Both the position numbers and the translations under genes were made by a program. A model generated the notes under the pieces. It was not told where the DNA came from, did no database searches, and worked only from the letters and a program-made list of their open reading frames with translations. From Clostridia bacterium (lineage in GTDB: Bacteria; Bacillota; Clostridia; UMGS1810): a stretch of DNA of 64,000 bases. Position 1 is the first letter of the stretch; each line of letters begins with the position of its first letter. The stretch covers positions 1-64,000 of the forward strand of contig JAFUPN010000029.1 of NCBI GenBank assembly GCA_017481205.1, written 5' to 3'. Below are positions 45,555 to 54,210 of the stretch, piece after piece.

Positions 45555-45626
45555 AAAAAATGCTCATCCCGTTAAGCGGAAGAAACAAATGATTTCAAAA
45601 CACTTAACGGTATGGGCATTTTTTAC
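45555..45626. terminator. bidirectional terminator
   Basis: AAAAAATGCTCAT plus CCGTTAAG pairs with CTTAACGG plus ATGGGCATTTTTT around a 28-base loop. It is shared by the plus-strand CsaB operon and, more distantly, by the minus-strand oxidoreductase operon. Confidence 0.75.
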
Positions 45627-45690
45627 ATCCCCGGAGCGGACTTTTTAACAGTCAGCTCTTTTTAAATTTAAACAATATTTTTTCTCAATA

Positions 45691-46764
45691 TCATATCTCA
45701 GTATTAATTGCAATACCCTTTGCCGCAGATTCAAAAGCCGCTTCCATAACCTTCATAACTCTGAGAGTTTCTTCCGGCTTGATAAGAAGCTCCTTGCCCT
45801 CGATTGCATCAACAAGCTGCTCGTACACAGGGTCAAGATTGTCTCTCACATCCTTGGGCTCTGTCAGCTCGATAACCTCAACGGTGCTCGGGTCTCTAGG
45901 TGCCATGGTCTTTGTGGGACCTGCCTTGACAGTCTTGATTTCCGTACCCCAGGTGTTGTCATCACAAAGCTTTTTCACAACCTTGCCTGTTCCGTCCCAG
46001 TCGGTCACAACCATTGTGCCCTCGGTACCCAGAACATAAAATCTGGGATGTGTGATAAAGTTGTTGGTAGAAATCTCTATATGGGCGGTAAGTCCGCTTT
46101 CAAAGGTCATGGTAAGTCTGAAATTGTCCTCAACCTCAGAGTAGTTTATATAGTACATTTTGCAGAAGATGTTAGTAACCTTCTCCTTTGTCATGTACAT
46201 AACCTGGTCGATAAGGTGAACACCCCAGTCGTACATCATACCTCCGCCGAGAGCCTTGGTGGTTCTCCAGCCCTCGGGCATACCGCGGGAGCCTTCTACT
46301 CTGGATTCAATAACATATGGCTTACCTATAACTCCACTGTCAATGGTGCGCCACACATTGATAAAGTCCCTGTTAAAGCGTCTGTTCTGGTCTACGGTAA
46401 ATACCCTGCCGCACTCCTTGGCAACATCCATAATCTCCACAAGCTCCTCAGAGCTCATGGTGACAGGCTTTTCACAGATAACGTGCTTGCCTGCACGCAG
46501 AGCCTCTATAGCAAGGCTTTTGTGACTGTCGTTGGTTGTAGCAACTAGCACTATGTCAATTTCAGGGTCGCTGAGCAAAGCTTCCTTTGATTCATAGGCA
46601 ATATAGCCCTGCTCCTTTGCCACCTGCATACGCTCGCCATCTATATCATACACACCCTTTATGCGTACTCTCACGTTGCCCTGGCTAAGCTGACGGTTAT
46701 GGTTTCCTGCCATACCGCCGTAGCCGATAATTCCAAGGTTGTATATTTTGTTTATGCCCACCAC
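45691..46764 (-). CDS. Gfo/Idh/MocA-family oxidoreductase
   Basis: A 357-residue NAD(P)-dependent sugar or inositol dehydrogenase. The N-terminal Rossmann motif is LGIIGYGGMAGNHNRQL, and the EKP motif of the family is present (HVICEKPVTMSSEE), with a C-terminal beta-sheet domain including GGGMMYDWGVHLIDQ. The start is a GTG (46764 or 46761) within the last codons of the upstream isomerase gene, after AGGTGA, so the two are translationally coupled. Together they probably act on one cyclic polyol or keto-sugar; substrate unknown. Confidence 0.88.
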   Translation of the reverse strand: MVGINKIYNLGIIGYGGMAGNHNRQLSQGNVRVRIKGVYDIDGERMQVAKEQGYIAYESKEALLSDPEIDIVLVATTNDSHKSLAIEALRAGKHVICEKPVTMSSEELVEIMDVAKECGRVFTVDQNRRFNRDFINVWRTIDSGVIGKPYVIESRVEGSRGMPEGWRTTKALGGGMMYDWGVHLIDQVMYMTKEKVTNIFCKMYYINYSEVEDNFRLTMTFESGLTAHIEISTNNFITHPRFYVLGTEGTMVVTDWDGTGKVVKKLCDDNTWGTEIKTVKAGPTKTMAPRDPSTVEVIELTEPKDVRDNLDPVYEQLVDAIEGKELLIKPEETLRVMKVMEAAFESAAKGIAINTEI

Positions 46765-47723
46765 ATTTCACCTGCTTTTTCATAAATAAGTACTTCCTTA
46801 AGGAAGCTTACAGCCTTTTCAAGACCCTCCTTGGGACTCATGAGACCATCCTCATGCTCGATGCTGATAGCACCGTCATAGCCTGTAGCCTTGAGAGTGC
46901 TGATAATATCATTCCACAGCTCCTTGCCGTGACCGTAGCCTACTGTACGGAATACCCATGAACGGTCAAGAATATCTCCGTAGTTCTTTGTATCAAGAAC
47001 ACCGTTTACACCGCAGTTTGCAGCGTCAATTCTGGTGTCCTTTGCATGGAAATGATAAATTGCATTTTCCTTGCCGAGGTATTTTACAGCCTCAACAGGG
47101 TCGATACCCTGCCAGAAAAGATGGCTGGGGTCAAAGTTTGCACCGATAATATCGCCTACAGCTGCTCTCAGCTTAAGAACAGTTTCGGGATTGTATACCA
47201 TAAAGCCGGGGTGCATTTCAAAAGCAATTTTCTTTATGCCGTGTGCAGCACAGAATGCAGCCTTTTCCTTCCAGTAAGGGATAAGCACCTTATTCCACTG
47301 CCAATCAAGAATTTCAAGATAATCCTCGGGCCATGCGCAGGTAACCCAGTTGGGGTTCTTGCTGTTCTCACAGTCGCCGGGGCAGCCTGAGAAACCGATG
47401 ATTGTTTCAACTCCAAGCTTTTCGGCAAGGAGAACCGCATTGTCAAAGTCCTGTTCAAAGGTCTTTGCTATCTCCTTGTTTGGGTGGATAGGATTTCCGT
47501 GACAGCTGAGTGCACAGAGAGAAACATTGTTCTCCTTGAGCATAGCCTTGAGAGAGTCAATCTTTTCGGGATTCGCCAAAAAGTCGCCGGCATCGCAAAG
47601 AGCCTTGCCGGGATAACCGCCGACGCCAAGCTCCATGCTGTCTACGCCAAGCTCAGACAAATATTTTATGGCTCCTTCGAGACCCATATTGTTAAGTACA
47701 GGTGACATTACTGCCAATTCCAT
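46752..47723 (-). CDS. sugar phosphate isomerase/epimerase (TIM barrel)
   Basis: A 323-residue xylose-isomerase-like protein. Motifs seen are LGVDSMELGVGGYPGKAL, LSCHGNPIHPN, IGFSGCPGD, IAFEMHPGFMVYNPE (Glu ligand), GANFDPSHLFWQGI (Asp/His) and AISIEHEDGLMSPKEGLEKA (Glu/His). Start 47723 has GGAGG eight bases upstream; a TTG 15 bases upstream overlaps the ribosome site and is rejected. It is 13 bases overlapped with the oxidoreductase gene. The pair resembles inositol- or glucoside-degradation modules. Confidence 0.88.
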   Translation of the reverse strand: MELAVMSPVLNNMGLEGAIKYLSELGVDSMELGVGGYPGKALCDAGDFLANPEKIDSLKAMLKENNVSLCALSCHGNPIHPNKEIAKTFEQDFDNAVLLAEKLGVETIIGFSGCPGDCENSKNPNWVTCAWPEDYLEILDWQWNKVLIPYWKEKAAFCAAHGIKKIAFEMHPGFMVYNPETVLKLRAAVGDIIGANFDPSHLFWQGIDPVEAVKYLGKENAIYHFHAKDTRIDAANCGVNGVLDTKNYGDILDRSWVFRTVGYGHGKELWNDIISTLKATGYDGAISIEHEDGLMSPKEGLEKAVSFLKEVLIYEKAGEMWWA

Positions 47724-47912
47724 TGTATATTCCTCCAATACAAATATTATATAAACTGATTATATCAATAATATTGACTTGTTTCTATAAAAATGTTGAC
47801 CGTTATTTGAACTATTTTGACATTTGGCTATTTTCACTCCCTATATTCTATTTAAAATCAAGTCTCAAAAAATACGTTCGAAAAATTTTTTGAATTTTTT
47901 TTAAAAAAAGTA

Positions 47913-47941
47913 TTGACATTTCAAAATAAATGTAGTATACT
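47913..47941 (+). promoter_or_regulatory. promoter of the tRNA cluster
   Basis: TTGACA (47913-47918) and TATACT (47936-47941) are 17 bases apart, about 32 bases before tRNA-Val. Confidence 0.85.
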
Positions 47942-47972
47942 AATCAAGTCGCTGATGATTGCGGCAAGGTTT

Positions 47973-48048
47973 GGGAGCTTAGCTCAGCTGGGAGAGCATC
48001 TGCCTTACAAGCAGAGGGTCATAGGTTCGAGCCCTGTAGTTCCCACCA
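47973..48048 (+). tRNA. tRNA-Val(TAC)
   Basis: Acceptor arms GGGAGCT and AGTTCCC, anticodon loop CTTACAA giving TAC, T loop TTCGAGC, encoded CCA. Confidence 0.97.
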
Positions 48049-48051
48049 ACC

Positions 48052-48078
48052 ATGCGGGCTGCGAAAGCAGCCCCGCAT
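48052..48078 (+). repeat. spacer hairpin between tRNA-Val and tRNA-Thr
   Basis: ATGCGGG-CTGC, a GAAA tetraloop, GCAG-CCCCGCAT, an 11-pair stem with one bulged C. No U-run follows, so it is probably a processing spacer within the tRNA transcript. Confidence 0.6.
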
Positions 48079-48090
48079 AAAACTTAATAT

Positions 48091-48166
48091 GCTGGTGTAG
48101 CTCAATTGGCAGAGCAGCTGATTTGTAATCAGCAGGTTGATGGTTCAAGTCCGTTCACCAGCTCCA
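48091..48166 (+). tRNA. tRNA-Thr(TGT)
   Basis: Acceptor arms GCTGGTG and CACCAGC, anticodon loop TTTGTAA giving TGT, T loop TTCAAGT, encoded CCA directly joined to the next tRNA. Confidence 0.97.
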
Positions 48167-48251
48167 GGGGAGGTTCCCGAGTGGCCAAAGGGGGCAGACT
48201 GTAAATCTGTTAGCTATGCTTTCGATGGTTCGAATCCATCTCTCCCCACCA
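48167..48251 (+). tRNA. tRNA-Tyr(GTA)
   Basis: A class II tRNA of 85 bases with a long variable arm. Acceptor arms are GGGGAGG and TCTCCCC, anticodon loop CTGTAAA giving GTA, encoded CCA. It abuts the CCA end of tRNA-Thr with no spacer. Confidence 0.96.
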
Positions 48252-48253
48252 TG

Positions 48254-48282
48254 AAAAAAGACATCCTATGGATGTCTTTTTT
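48254..48282 (+). terminator. terminator of the tRNA cluster
   Basis: AAAAAAGACATCC, loop TAT, GGATGTCTTTTTT. Confidence 0.85.
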
Positions 48283-48300
48283 CAGTTATATTCGCTTTGA

Positions 48301-48397
48301 AAGTGAGTTATATTCACCTTCGGTGCGTGACGCAACATCACTTTTGTCTCAACAAAAATAGCACTGCGGCAAAGCCGGAATACAACTCACTATATCT
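48301..48397. repeat. multi-hairpin palindromic element B after the tRNA cluster
   Basis: AGTGAGTTATATTC (near 48301-48315) pairs with GAATACAACTCACT (near 48384-48397) with one G-U, enclosing four small hairpins: CACC-TTCG-GGTG, GTGA...TCAC, TTTTGT-CTCA-ACAAAA and CGGC-AAA-GCCG. The plan is a cloverleaf-like multi-stem junction. It lies just before the ribosome site of the HAD gene and could act in its leader or be a dispersed intergenic repeat. Confidence 0.55.
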
Positions 48398-48415
48398 CCC
48401 GGGAGGTACTCTGCT

Positions 48416-49021
48416 ATGATTAAAAACTACATTTTTGATTTCGGAAACGTCCTTGCACGTTTCTATGCCGATGAGCTGACCGCTCCTTGTGTATCCGACA
48501 CAGCGGCTCAAAGAGCAATCAGCGAAGTTGTATTCGACCGTATATACTGGGACAAGCTGGACAACGGCAGTATTACCGATGATGAAGTAAGAGCAGGCAT
48601 ATGCAGCCGGCTTCCCGCTGAGCTTCATAAAAAAGCCTGTGCAGTATATGACCGCTGGGTGGAAAATCTTACTCCCGTTGCCGGTATGCAACAGCTGATT
48701 GCGGATATCAGCAAGACAGACAAAAAGCTCTATCTGCTTTCAAACATCAGCATCGGCTTTGCAGATACATATGCACAGGTACCATGGATTAATGAACTCC
48801 TCTCCCACTTTGACGGACTTGTACTCTCCGGAACCATAGGCATGGTAAAGCCTGACGGAGAAATTTTTGAGCATCTGCTCAGCAAATTCAGTTTAAAAGC
48901 CGGCGAAAGTCTCTTTATAGACGATTCTCCAAAAAACATTGCAGGTGCAGAAGCAGCAGGACTGCAGGGATATCTCTTTGACGGAGATGCCGACAGACTC
49001 AGAAAATTTTTGGATATATAA
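48416..49021 (+). CDS. HAD-family phosphatase, YihX-like
   Basis: A 201-residue haloacid dehalogenase-superfamily hydrolase. The nucleophile is Asp8 in IFDFGNVL; the DxG form instead of DxD matches the glucose-1-phosphate phosphatase YihX group. Later motifs are LYLLSNISIG (Ser/Asn), MVKPDGEIFEHLL (Lys) and LFIDDSPKNIAGAEAAG (Asp pair). GGGAGG precedes the ATG at 8-9 bases. It is a single gene behind a structured element. The substrate is unproven. Confidence 0.86.
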   Translation: MIKNYIFDFGNVLARFYADELTAPCVSDTAAQRAISEVVFDRIYWDKLDNGSITDDEVRAGICSRLPAELHKKACAVYDRWVENLTPVAGMQQLIADISKTDKKLYLLSNISIGFADTYAQVPWINELLSHFDGLVLSGTIGMVKPDGEIFEHLLSKFSLKAGESLFIDDSPKNIAGAEAAGLQGYLFDGDADRLRKFLDI

Positions 49022-49043
49022 CAAAAAGCCGAAATAAACAATG

Positions 49044-49098
49044 AAAAAAGAGCGTGTATCATCAGTGAATTTTCGCTGACGAAGCACGCCCGTTTTTT
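49044..49098. terminator. bidirectional terminator between convergent genes
   Basis: AAAAAAGAGCGTG and CACGCCCGTTTTTT flank an inner CATCAG/CTGACG-like stem. It separates the HAD gene from the lyxose isomerase-like gene. Confidence 0.65.
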
Positions 49099-49110
49099 AT
49101 CTATACCTAT

Positions 49111-49797
49111 TTATATATTATCATATTCATTTACCAGAGGATGAAGTATCGCCTCGTCCTCCTCCACAGGAATAAATCTTGACTGAGGATAGAGGAAAAT
49201 GTTGTCGCAGTTGTCATCATTAACCTTTGATACCTCGCCGCAGATAAGATATCCCTTACCCTTCTGTGCATAGAAGCGATGATACATATATGGCTCAATG
49301 GTTATACTGTTGCCGGGAGTCACATAAATAGGCTCGCCGGGCTTATATGTATGCCTGATACCGTCCTGATACACAACAATGTCGTTTTCTCTGTCCTCCT
49401 TGCCGTCCTCAGCCTTGTTGAACATTTCAACAACCATAACTCCGCCCCCGCGGTTGATGATATCCTCGGTTTTGTCTATATGGTAGTGAAAAGGAAGCGA
49501 CTGCTCCTTGGTATCATCAAGCAGAATATATTTTTCTGCATAGGGAGCCTTGTTTTCAGTATCGTTTTTGTCACCGTTGCGTACAGTAAAGAGAACTGCG
49601 CCCATGGTGTCAAAATCGTCACTGCCAAAGTCGGATACATCCCAGCCAAGCATTCTCTCGCGTATTCTTCCTGTTACATCCCATTTTGACTTCCAGTCCT
49701 CTACCGACCAGTAAGCAAACTCAGGCAGAGTAATTCTGTATTCTTCAAGACGCTTTTTCGCTGTGACAATTGCAGCATTTATTTCAGATCTTTTCAT
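49111..49797 (-). CDS. D-lyxose/D-mannose ketol-isomerase family protein (YdaE-like)
   Basis: A 228-residue cupin-fold sugar isomerase. The metal site is in LPFHYHIDKTEDIINRGGGV and later YMYHRFYAQKGKGYLICGEV. Related enzymes interconvert D-lyxose with D-xylulose or D-mannose with D-fructose. Start 49797 is an ATG with AAGGG upstream; a GTG 12 bases earlier is less likely. Mannose use would fit the beta-mannosidase-like enzyme at 16952, but that is speculation from distance. Confidence 0.82.
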   Translation of the reverse strand: MKRSEINAAIVTAKKRLEEYRITLPEFAYWSVEDWKSKWDVTGRIRERMLGWDVSDFGSDDFDTMGAVLFTVRNGDKNDTENKAPYAEKYILLDDTKEQSLPFHYHIDKTEDIINRGGGVMVVEMFNKAEDGKEDRENDIVVYQDGIRHTYKPGEPIYVTPGNSITIEPYMYHRFYAQKGKGYLICGEVSKVNDDNCDNIFLYPQSRFIPVEEDEAILHPLVNEYDNI

Positions 49798-49954
49798 TAT
49801 ATAACACACCCTTCACATTATTTTTTATAAATTGATTATACTACAAAAAAAACAATTATTCAATAGGTTTTTGACAATTAGTAAAGAGATTATACTAATA
49901 GTAGACTTTTACATTAACAAAATGTAAATTTTTCTTTCATTTACATAATTCTTC

Positions 49955-49982
49955 TTGATTTTTACATTAAACTCTGTATAAT
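49955..49982 (+). promoter_or_regulatory. promoter of the Ca2+ ATPase operon
   Basis: TTGATT (49955-49960) and TATAAT (49977-49982) are 16 bases apart. Upstream, TTTACATTAA occurs twice and TTACATT/AATGTAA form an inverted repeat, possibly an operator. Confidence 0.6.
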
Positions 49983-50015
49983 ATATTCTATTATACTTTT
50001 TTGGAGGTATTTCTG

Positions 50016-52637
50016 ATGAACTTTCACAGTAACTCATGGCAAGAAACGGCAAAGGCTCTGTCAGTAGAGGCAGACAAAGGTCTGAGCAACAGTCAGGTTA
50101 CATCGCTCCGTGATAAGCACGGAACAAACGAGCTGAGCAAGGGAAAATCCAAAACAACCTTTCAGCGCTTTATAGAGCAATTCAAGGATGTGATGATAAT
50201 CATCCTGCTTATTGCGGCAGGTATATCCTTTGTAATCGCATGTGTGGAGGGAAATCCCAAGGAGTTTTTTGAACCGTTTCTCATTCTGCTTATAGTGGTT
50301 ATCAACGCCGTAATGGGCGTTATGCAGGAGAGCAAGGCAGAAAAAGCACTTGAAGCACTTAAAAGCATGTCTGCTCCCCACTGCAGAGTTATCCGTGACG
50401 GAAAAGAACATATTATAGAGGCAAAAGACCTTGTACCCGGCGATATTATCCGTCTGGAAGCAGGCGATTTTGTACCGGCAGATGCAAGACTTGTACACAG
50501 TGCAAATCTCAAGAGCGAGGAATCTGCTCTGACCGGCGAATCGGTTCCCTCAGAAAAGGATGCCGAAGCTATTGTTGACGAAAAAGCGCCTCTCGGCGAC
50601 AGAACCAATATGATATATTCAGGCTGCAGCATTACCTACGGTACCGCCACCGCTATTGTAACCGCAACGGGTATGAATACAGAAATGGGAAAAATAGCTC
50701 ATTTGCTTGAAGGTGCAGACGACGGCGAAACTCCCCTGCAGAAAAAGCTTGCACAGCTTGGAAAATACTTAGGATTTCTGGCTCTCGCCGTGTGTGCAGT
50801 AATATTTGTAATAGGCTATATCTACGGCATACCTGCACTCGAAATATTTATGACAGCAGTTTCGCTGGCGGTATCGGCAATACCCGAGGGACTGCCCGCT
50901 ATAGTAACCATCGTACTGTCTATCGGTGTACAGAGACTGGCAAAGAAAAATGCCATCATCCGCCGTCTCCCAGCAGTAGAAACCCTAGGCGGTGCATCCA
51001 TAATCTGCTCTGACAAAACAGGTACACTGACCCAGAACCGTATGACACTGATAAAGGCATATCTTGACGAAAACGGCAAAACAGAGGAAATCTCCTCCAA
51101 CAACTCCGAGGATATCCGAAATCTCCTTGACTACGCAACCCTGTGCTGCGACGGCTCAATCTCATTTGAGGGAGACAAGGTAATACACATAGGCGACCCC
51201 ACAGAGACAGCAATTGTCCTGGCGGCACACAACAACGGCTCCGAAAAGGACGAGCTTTTAGCAAAATATCCCAGACTTGGCGAAATACCCTTTGATTCTG
51301 ACAGAAAGCTTATGACAAGCATAAACAGCATTGACGATAAAAATATAGTCATTGTCAAAGGTGCATTCGACATGATGGCGCAGCGCTGCATCAGCGGGAA
51401 TCTTGAAACCGCAAAGAGGATAAACGAGGAAATGAGCTCCTCTGCCCTGCGTGTATTGGCTGTGGCATGGAAGGAGCTTGAACAAATCCCATCGGAGCTC
51501 ACAAGTGAAGAAATAGAAAACGGTCTGCATTTCATGGGATTGGTAGGCATGATAGACCCTCCCCGTCCCGAGGCTGCCGAAGCTGTAAAAACCTGTATCA
51601 AAGCCGGCATACGTCCTGTAATGATAACAGGCGATCATGTGGTAACCGCATCTGCCATAGCAAAGCAGATAGGAATTCTGCAGGAAGGTCATCAGGCAAT
51701 AACCGGCACAGAGCTTGACGCAATGTCAGATGAGGAGCTGGACAAACAGGTTGAAAATATATCCGTGTATGCCAGAGTATCCCCGGAAAACAAAATACGC
51801 ATAGTCAAAGCATGGCAGCGCAAGGGTCAGGTGGTATCCATGACTGGAGACGGTGTAAACGATGCTCCTGCACTCAAGGCGGCAGACATCGGATGTGCCA
51901 TGGGAATAACCGGTACAGATGTTGCCAAGGGTGCGGCAGACATGACCCTCTCCGACGACAACTTTGCCACCATTGTTGACGCAGTGCGCGAGGGACGCGG
52001 AATATATACAAATATCAAAAAAGTTGTGGGCTTCCTTTTGGGAACCAATATCGGCGAGGTTATCACAGTATTTATGGCAATGCTCCTTTGGCACAAGACT
52101 CCCCTGCTTTCTATGCAGCTGCTGTGGATAAACCTCATCACAGACAGCCTGCCTGCAATAGCCCTGGGTATGGAGCCTGTTGAAAGGGATATAATGAATC
52201 AAAAGCCCCGACCCAAGACCGAAGGTCTCTTTGCACATGGATACGGAGTGCGTATAGTGCTGCAGGGCGTCATGTTCGGCATACTTTCGCTGATTGCCTT
52301 TAAAATCGGCGAAAATGCCCTTGGGGAGCAGGGAGGTCAGACAATGGCATTTATAGTGCTTGCCATGTCGCAGGTGCTCCAGGCATTCAATATGAGAAGC
52401 GAGCATTCTCTCTTCAAAATAGGTTTATTTACCAACAGCACTCTCAACAAAGCAGCACTTGTATCTGTTGTCCTTATGGCAATAGTGCTGTTCACCCCGG
52501 TATCAGTTGCTTTCGGACTCATATACCTGCCTGCAAAGCTTTATCTTACAGCACTGGTGCTTATGCTTATACCCACAGTGATTATGGAGCTGGCAAAGGC
52601 ATTGGGAGTTATAAGACATCATTCTCATACAAAATAG
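50016..52637 (+). CDS. calcium-transporting P-type ATPase (P2 type)
   Basis: An 873-residue membrane pump that probably exports Ca2+ using ATP. Motifs are TGES in the actuator domain, PEGLPAIVTIVLSIG in helix M4 (Ca2+ site), CSDKTGTLTQNRM (phosphorylated Asp), KGAFDMMAQRC in the nucleotide domain and MTGDGVNDAPALKAADIG. There is no N-terminal heavy-metal domain, and C-terminal helices M7-M10 are present. The chosen start at 50016 has GGAGG eight bases before it; an upstream frame start at 50001 overlaps the ribosome site. GtrA and NUDIX genes follow closely. Confidence 0.93.
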   Translation: MNFHSNSWQETAKALSVEADKGLSNSQVTSLRDKHGTNELSKGKSKTTFQRFIEQFKDVMIIILLIAAGISFVIACVEGNPKEFFEPFLILLIVVINAVMGVMQESKAEKALEALKSMSAPHCRVIRDGKEHIIEAKDLVPGDIIRLEAGDFVPADARLVHSANLKSEESALTGESVPSEKDAEAIVDEKAPLGDRTNMIYSGCSITYGTATAIVTATGMNTEMGKIAHLLEGADDGETPLQKKLAQLGKYLGFLALAVCAVIFVIGYIYGIPALEIFMTAVSLAVSAIPEGLPAIVTIVLSIGVQRLAKKNAIIRRLPAVETLGGASIICSDKTGTLTQNRMTLIKAYLDENGKTEEISSNNSEDIRNLLDYATLCCDGSISFEGDKVIHIGDPTETAIVLAAHNNGSEKDELLAKYPRLGEIPFDSDRKLMTSINSIDDKNIVIVKGAFDMMAQRCISGNLETAKRINEEMSSSALRVLAVAWKELEQIPSELTSEEIENGLHFMGLVGMIDPPRPEAAEAVKTCIKAGIRPVMITGDHVVTASAIAKQIGILQEGHQAITGTELDAMSDEELDKQVENISVYARVSPENKIRIVKAWQRKGQVVSMTGDGVNDAPALKAADIGCAMGITGTDVAKGAADMTLSDDNFATIVDAVREGRGIYTNIKKVVGFLLGTNIGEVITVFMAMLLWHKTPLLSMQLLWINLITDSLPAIALGMEPVERDIMNQKPRPKTEGLFAHGYGVRIVLQGVMFGILSLIAFKIGENALGEQGGQTMAFIVLAMSQVLQAFNMRSEHSLFKIGLFTNSTLNKAALVSVVLMAIVLFTPVSVAFGLIYLPAKLYLTALVLMLIPTVIMELAKALGVIRHHSHTK

Positions 52638-52673
52638 TAAACTGAATTTTATTAACACATCAAAGGTGATACG

Positions 52674-53078
52674 ATGAAAATCACAACCATAATAAGTCAG
52701 CACAAAACCTTTATACTGTACGGTATATTCGGTTTTTTGACAACAGTAATAAATTTTGCAGTATACAGCCTGTGCAAATCCGCCGGTCTTTCGACAGCAT
52801 TTAGCGTAATTGCCGCCTGGCTTATATCGGTAATTTTTGCCTATATTTTCAGCAGGACAATTGTTTTCCGCTCATCAAAGCCTGTTACAATACCAAACAT
52901 ATTCAAGGAATTCACGCTCTTTGCACTATGTAGAGTCATGTCCGGCGTATTGGATCTGGCGATAATGCTGATATTTGCCGACGGTATTGGCTTTAATCAC
53001 TATATTGTAAAGGTTGCTTCCTGCTGTGTGGTAACTGTTGTAAACTTTATAATTTCAAAAAGGATTTTCAGCAAATAA
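52674..53078 (+). CDS. GtrA-family membrane protein
   Basis: A 134-residue protein with four predicted membrane helices (YGIFGFLTTVINFAVYSL, AFSVIAAWLISVIFAYIFSR, CRVMSGVLDLAIMLIFADGI, ASCCVVTVVNFIISKRIF). The family helps move undecaprenyl-linked sugars across the membrane or decorates cell-wall polymers. It is 36 bases after the ATPase gene, with AAAGGTGA upstream. Confidence 0.9.
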   Translation: MKITTIISQHKTFILYGIFGFLTTVINFAVYSLCKSAGLSTAFSVIAAWLISVIFAYIFSRTIVFRSSKPVTIPNIFKEFTLFALCRVMSGVLDLAIMLIFADGIGFNHYIVKVASCCVVTVVNFIISKRIFSK

Positions 53079-53106
53079 TTTTTATGCCGAAACAAAGGAG
53101 AAAGCC

Positions 53107-53580
53107 ATGAAACAAACCACTCTTTGTTATATAGAGCAGGAAAACAAATATCTCATGCTCCATCGTACAAAAAAAGAAAATGATATAAACAAGGACAAAT
53201 GGATAGGTGTGGGCGGACATTTTGAACCGGGTGAGACTGCCGAGGACTGCATGAAAAGAGAAATCACAGAAGAAACCGGGCTTACTCCCCTATCCTATCG
53301 CTACAGAGGAATTGTAACCTTTCTTTCCGATGCAGGCAACGAACAGATGCACCTTTTCACTGTAAACAAATTTAAAGGGAATATAATTGACTGTGACGAA
53401 GGCATACTTGAGTGGATACCCAAAGAAAAGCTTCTTTCCCTGCCTATGTGGGAGGGCGATAAAGTTTTTTTAAGACTCATTGCCGACCCAAAGCAGGATT
53501 TTTTTGAGCTGACACTCACTTATAAAGGAGATAACCTCACCGAAGCAATATTAAACAACGAAAAGCTGATGCTACACTGA
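53107..53580 (+). CDS. NUDIX hydrolase (MutT-like)
   Basis: A 157-residue hydrolase. The Nudix box is complete: GGHFEPGETAEDCMKREITE followed by ETGL. The N-terminal TLCYIEQENKYLMLHRTKKE and the KWIGVGGHFE context are of the 8-oxo-dGTP diphosphatase type, so removal of oxidised nucleotides is likely. AAAGGAG precedes the ATG. It ends the ATPase-GtrA operon and stands next to oxygen-defence genes. Confidence 0.9.
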   Translation: MKQTTLCYIEQENKYLMLHRTKKENDINKDKWIGVGGHFEPGETAEDCMKREITEETGLTPLSYRYRGIVTFLSDAGNEQMHLFTVNKFKGNIIDCDEGILEWIPKEKLLSLPMWEGDKVFLRLIADPKQDFFELTLTYKGDNLTEAILNNEKLMLH

Positions 53581-53631
53581 TACTACAATAACCAATGGAA
53601 TAGGTATTTTGGTTAAAATCATATTTTACGG

Positions 53632-53680
53632 AATTGTCGCAAATTGAGTTTTAAAGTCTCAATTTGCGGCAATTTTTTAT
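53632..53680 (+). terminator. terminator with the same stem as at 40438
   Basis: AATTGTCGCAAATTGAG (53632-53648) pairs with CTCAATTTGCGGCAATT (53658-53674) with one G-U, then TTTTTATA. The core TTGTCGCAAATTGA and the loop TTTTAAA recur from 40438. Confidence 0.8.
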
Positions 53681-53714
53681 ATTTAAAAAAATTTTGATTT
53701 TTTTAAAAAAGCTC

Positions 53715-53743
53715 TTGACAAATTACAAAAGTGTTGTTATAAT
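53715..53743 (+). promoter_or_regulatory. consensus promoter of perR
   Basis: TTGACA (53715-53720) and TATAAT (53738-53743) are 17 bases apart. Confidence 0.85.
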
Positions 53744-53746
53744 AAA

Positions 53747-53763
53747 TTTGTAATCATTACAAA
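53747..53763. promoter_or_regulatory. PerR box overlapping the perR start site
   Basis: TTTGTAATCATTACAAA is a perfect 8-1-8 palindrome, close to the known PerR operator core TTATAATnATTATAA. It begins four bases after the -10 box, so binding would block transcription, giving autoregulation. Confidence 0.75.
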
Positions 53764-53788
53764 AGTGAAACGAGAGCGAGGTGTTAGC

Positions 53789-54181
53789 ATGTCATCTGCC
53801 GAGATACTATCCGGTCACAATATCAGGCCCTCACTTATGCGGGTTATGATTTATGACTTTCTTAAGGAAAACCGAACTCATCCTACAGTTGACGATATTT
53901 ACACAGCACTTCATCCCGCAGTGCCCACACTTTCAAAGACCACGGTTTACAACACAGTAAGACTTTTCTGCAAGGCGGGGTTAACCAAAATGGTCACAAT
54001 TGAGGAGCAGCAGGCAAGATTTGACGGCTGCACCGAATTGCATGGACATTTCATCTGTAGTGAGTGCGGCAAGGTTTTTGACTTCGATACGGATATGCCC
54101 AAGGTTGCAGGTCTTGAGGATTTTGAGATTGCAACACATGATGTATACTGTAGCGGAGTTTGTAAAAATTGTTTAAACTAA
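53789..54181 (+). CDS. perR: PerR-type Fur-family peroxide sensor
   Basis: A 130-residue repressor that senses peroxide through metal-catalysed oxidation of histidine. The winged helix is at about residues 10-75 (LSKTTVYNTVRLFCKAGL). The regulatory-metal ligands align with PerR: His31, Asp79 (ARFDG), His85, His87 (ELHGHF), Asp98. The structural Zn site is Cys90, Cys93, Cys125, Cys128. The Asp pair supports PerR over Fur. The start 53789 follows GAGG; eight upstream residues are dropped. A PerR box precedes it, and reverse rubrerythrin follows 29 bases after. Confidence 0.88.
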   Translation: MSSAEILSGHNIRPSLMRVMIYDFLKENRTHPTVDDIYTALHPAVPTLSKTTVYNTVRLFCKAGLTKMVTIEEQQARFDGCTELHGHFICSECGKVFDFDTDMPKVAGLEDFEIATHDVYCSGVCKNCLN

Positions 54182-54210
54182 AATATTTATATTAAAAGGA
54201 GAAAAAGATT

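Noticed and set aside
47702..47893. 63-codon plus-strand frame overlapping the isomerase start
   Set aside because: Overlaps a coupled gene on the other strand, AT-rich hydrophobic product, no ribosome site.
23208..48397. CRISPR array or insertion sequence
   Set aside because: No regularly spaced direct repeats and no transposase frame anywhere in the window; the repeats seen are isolated palindromes.
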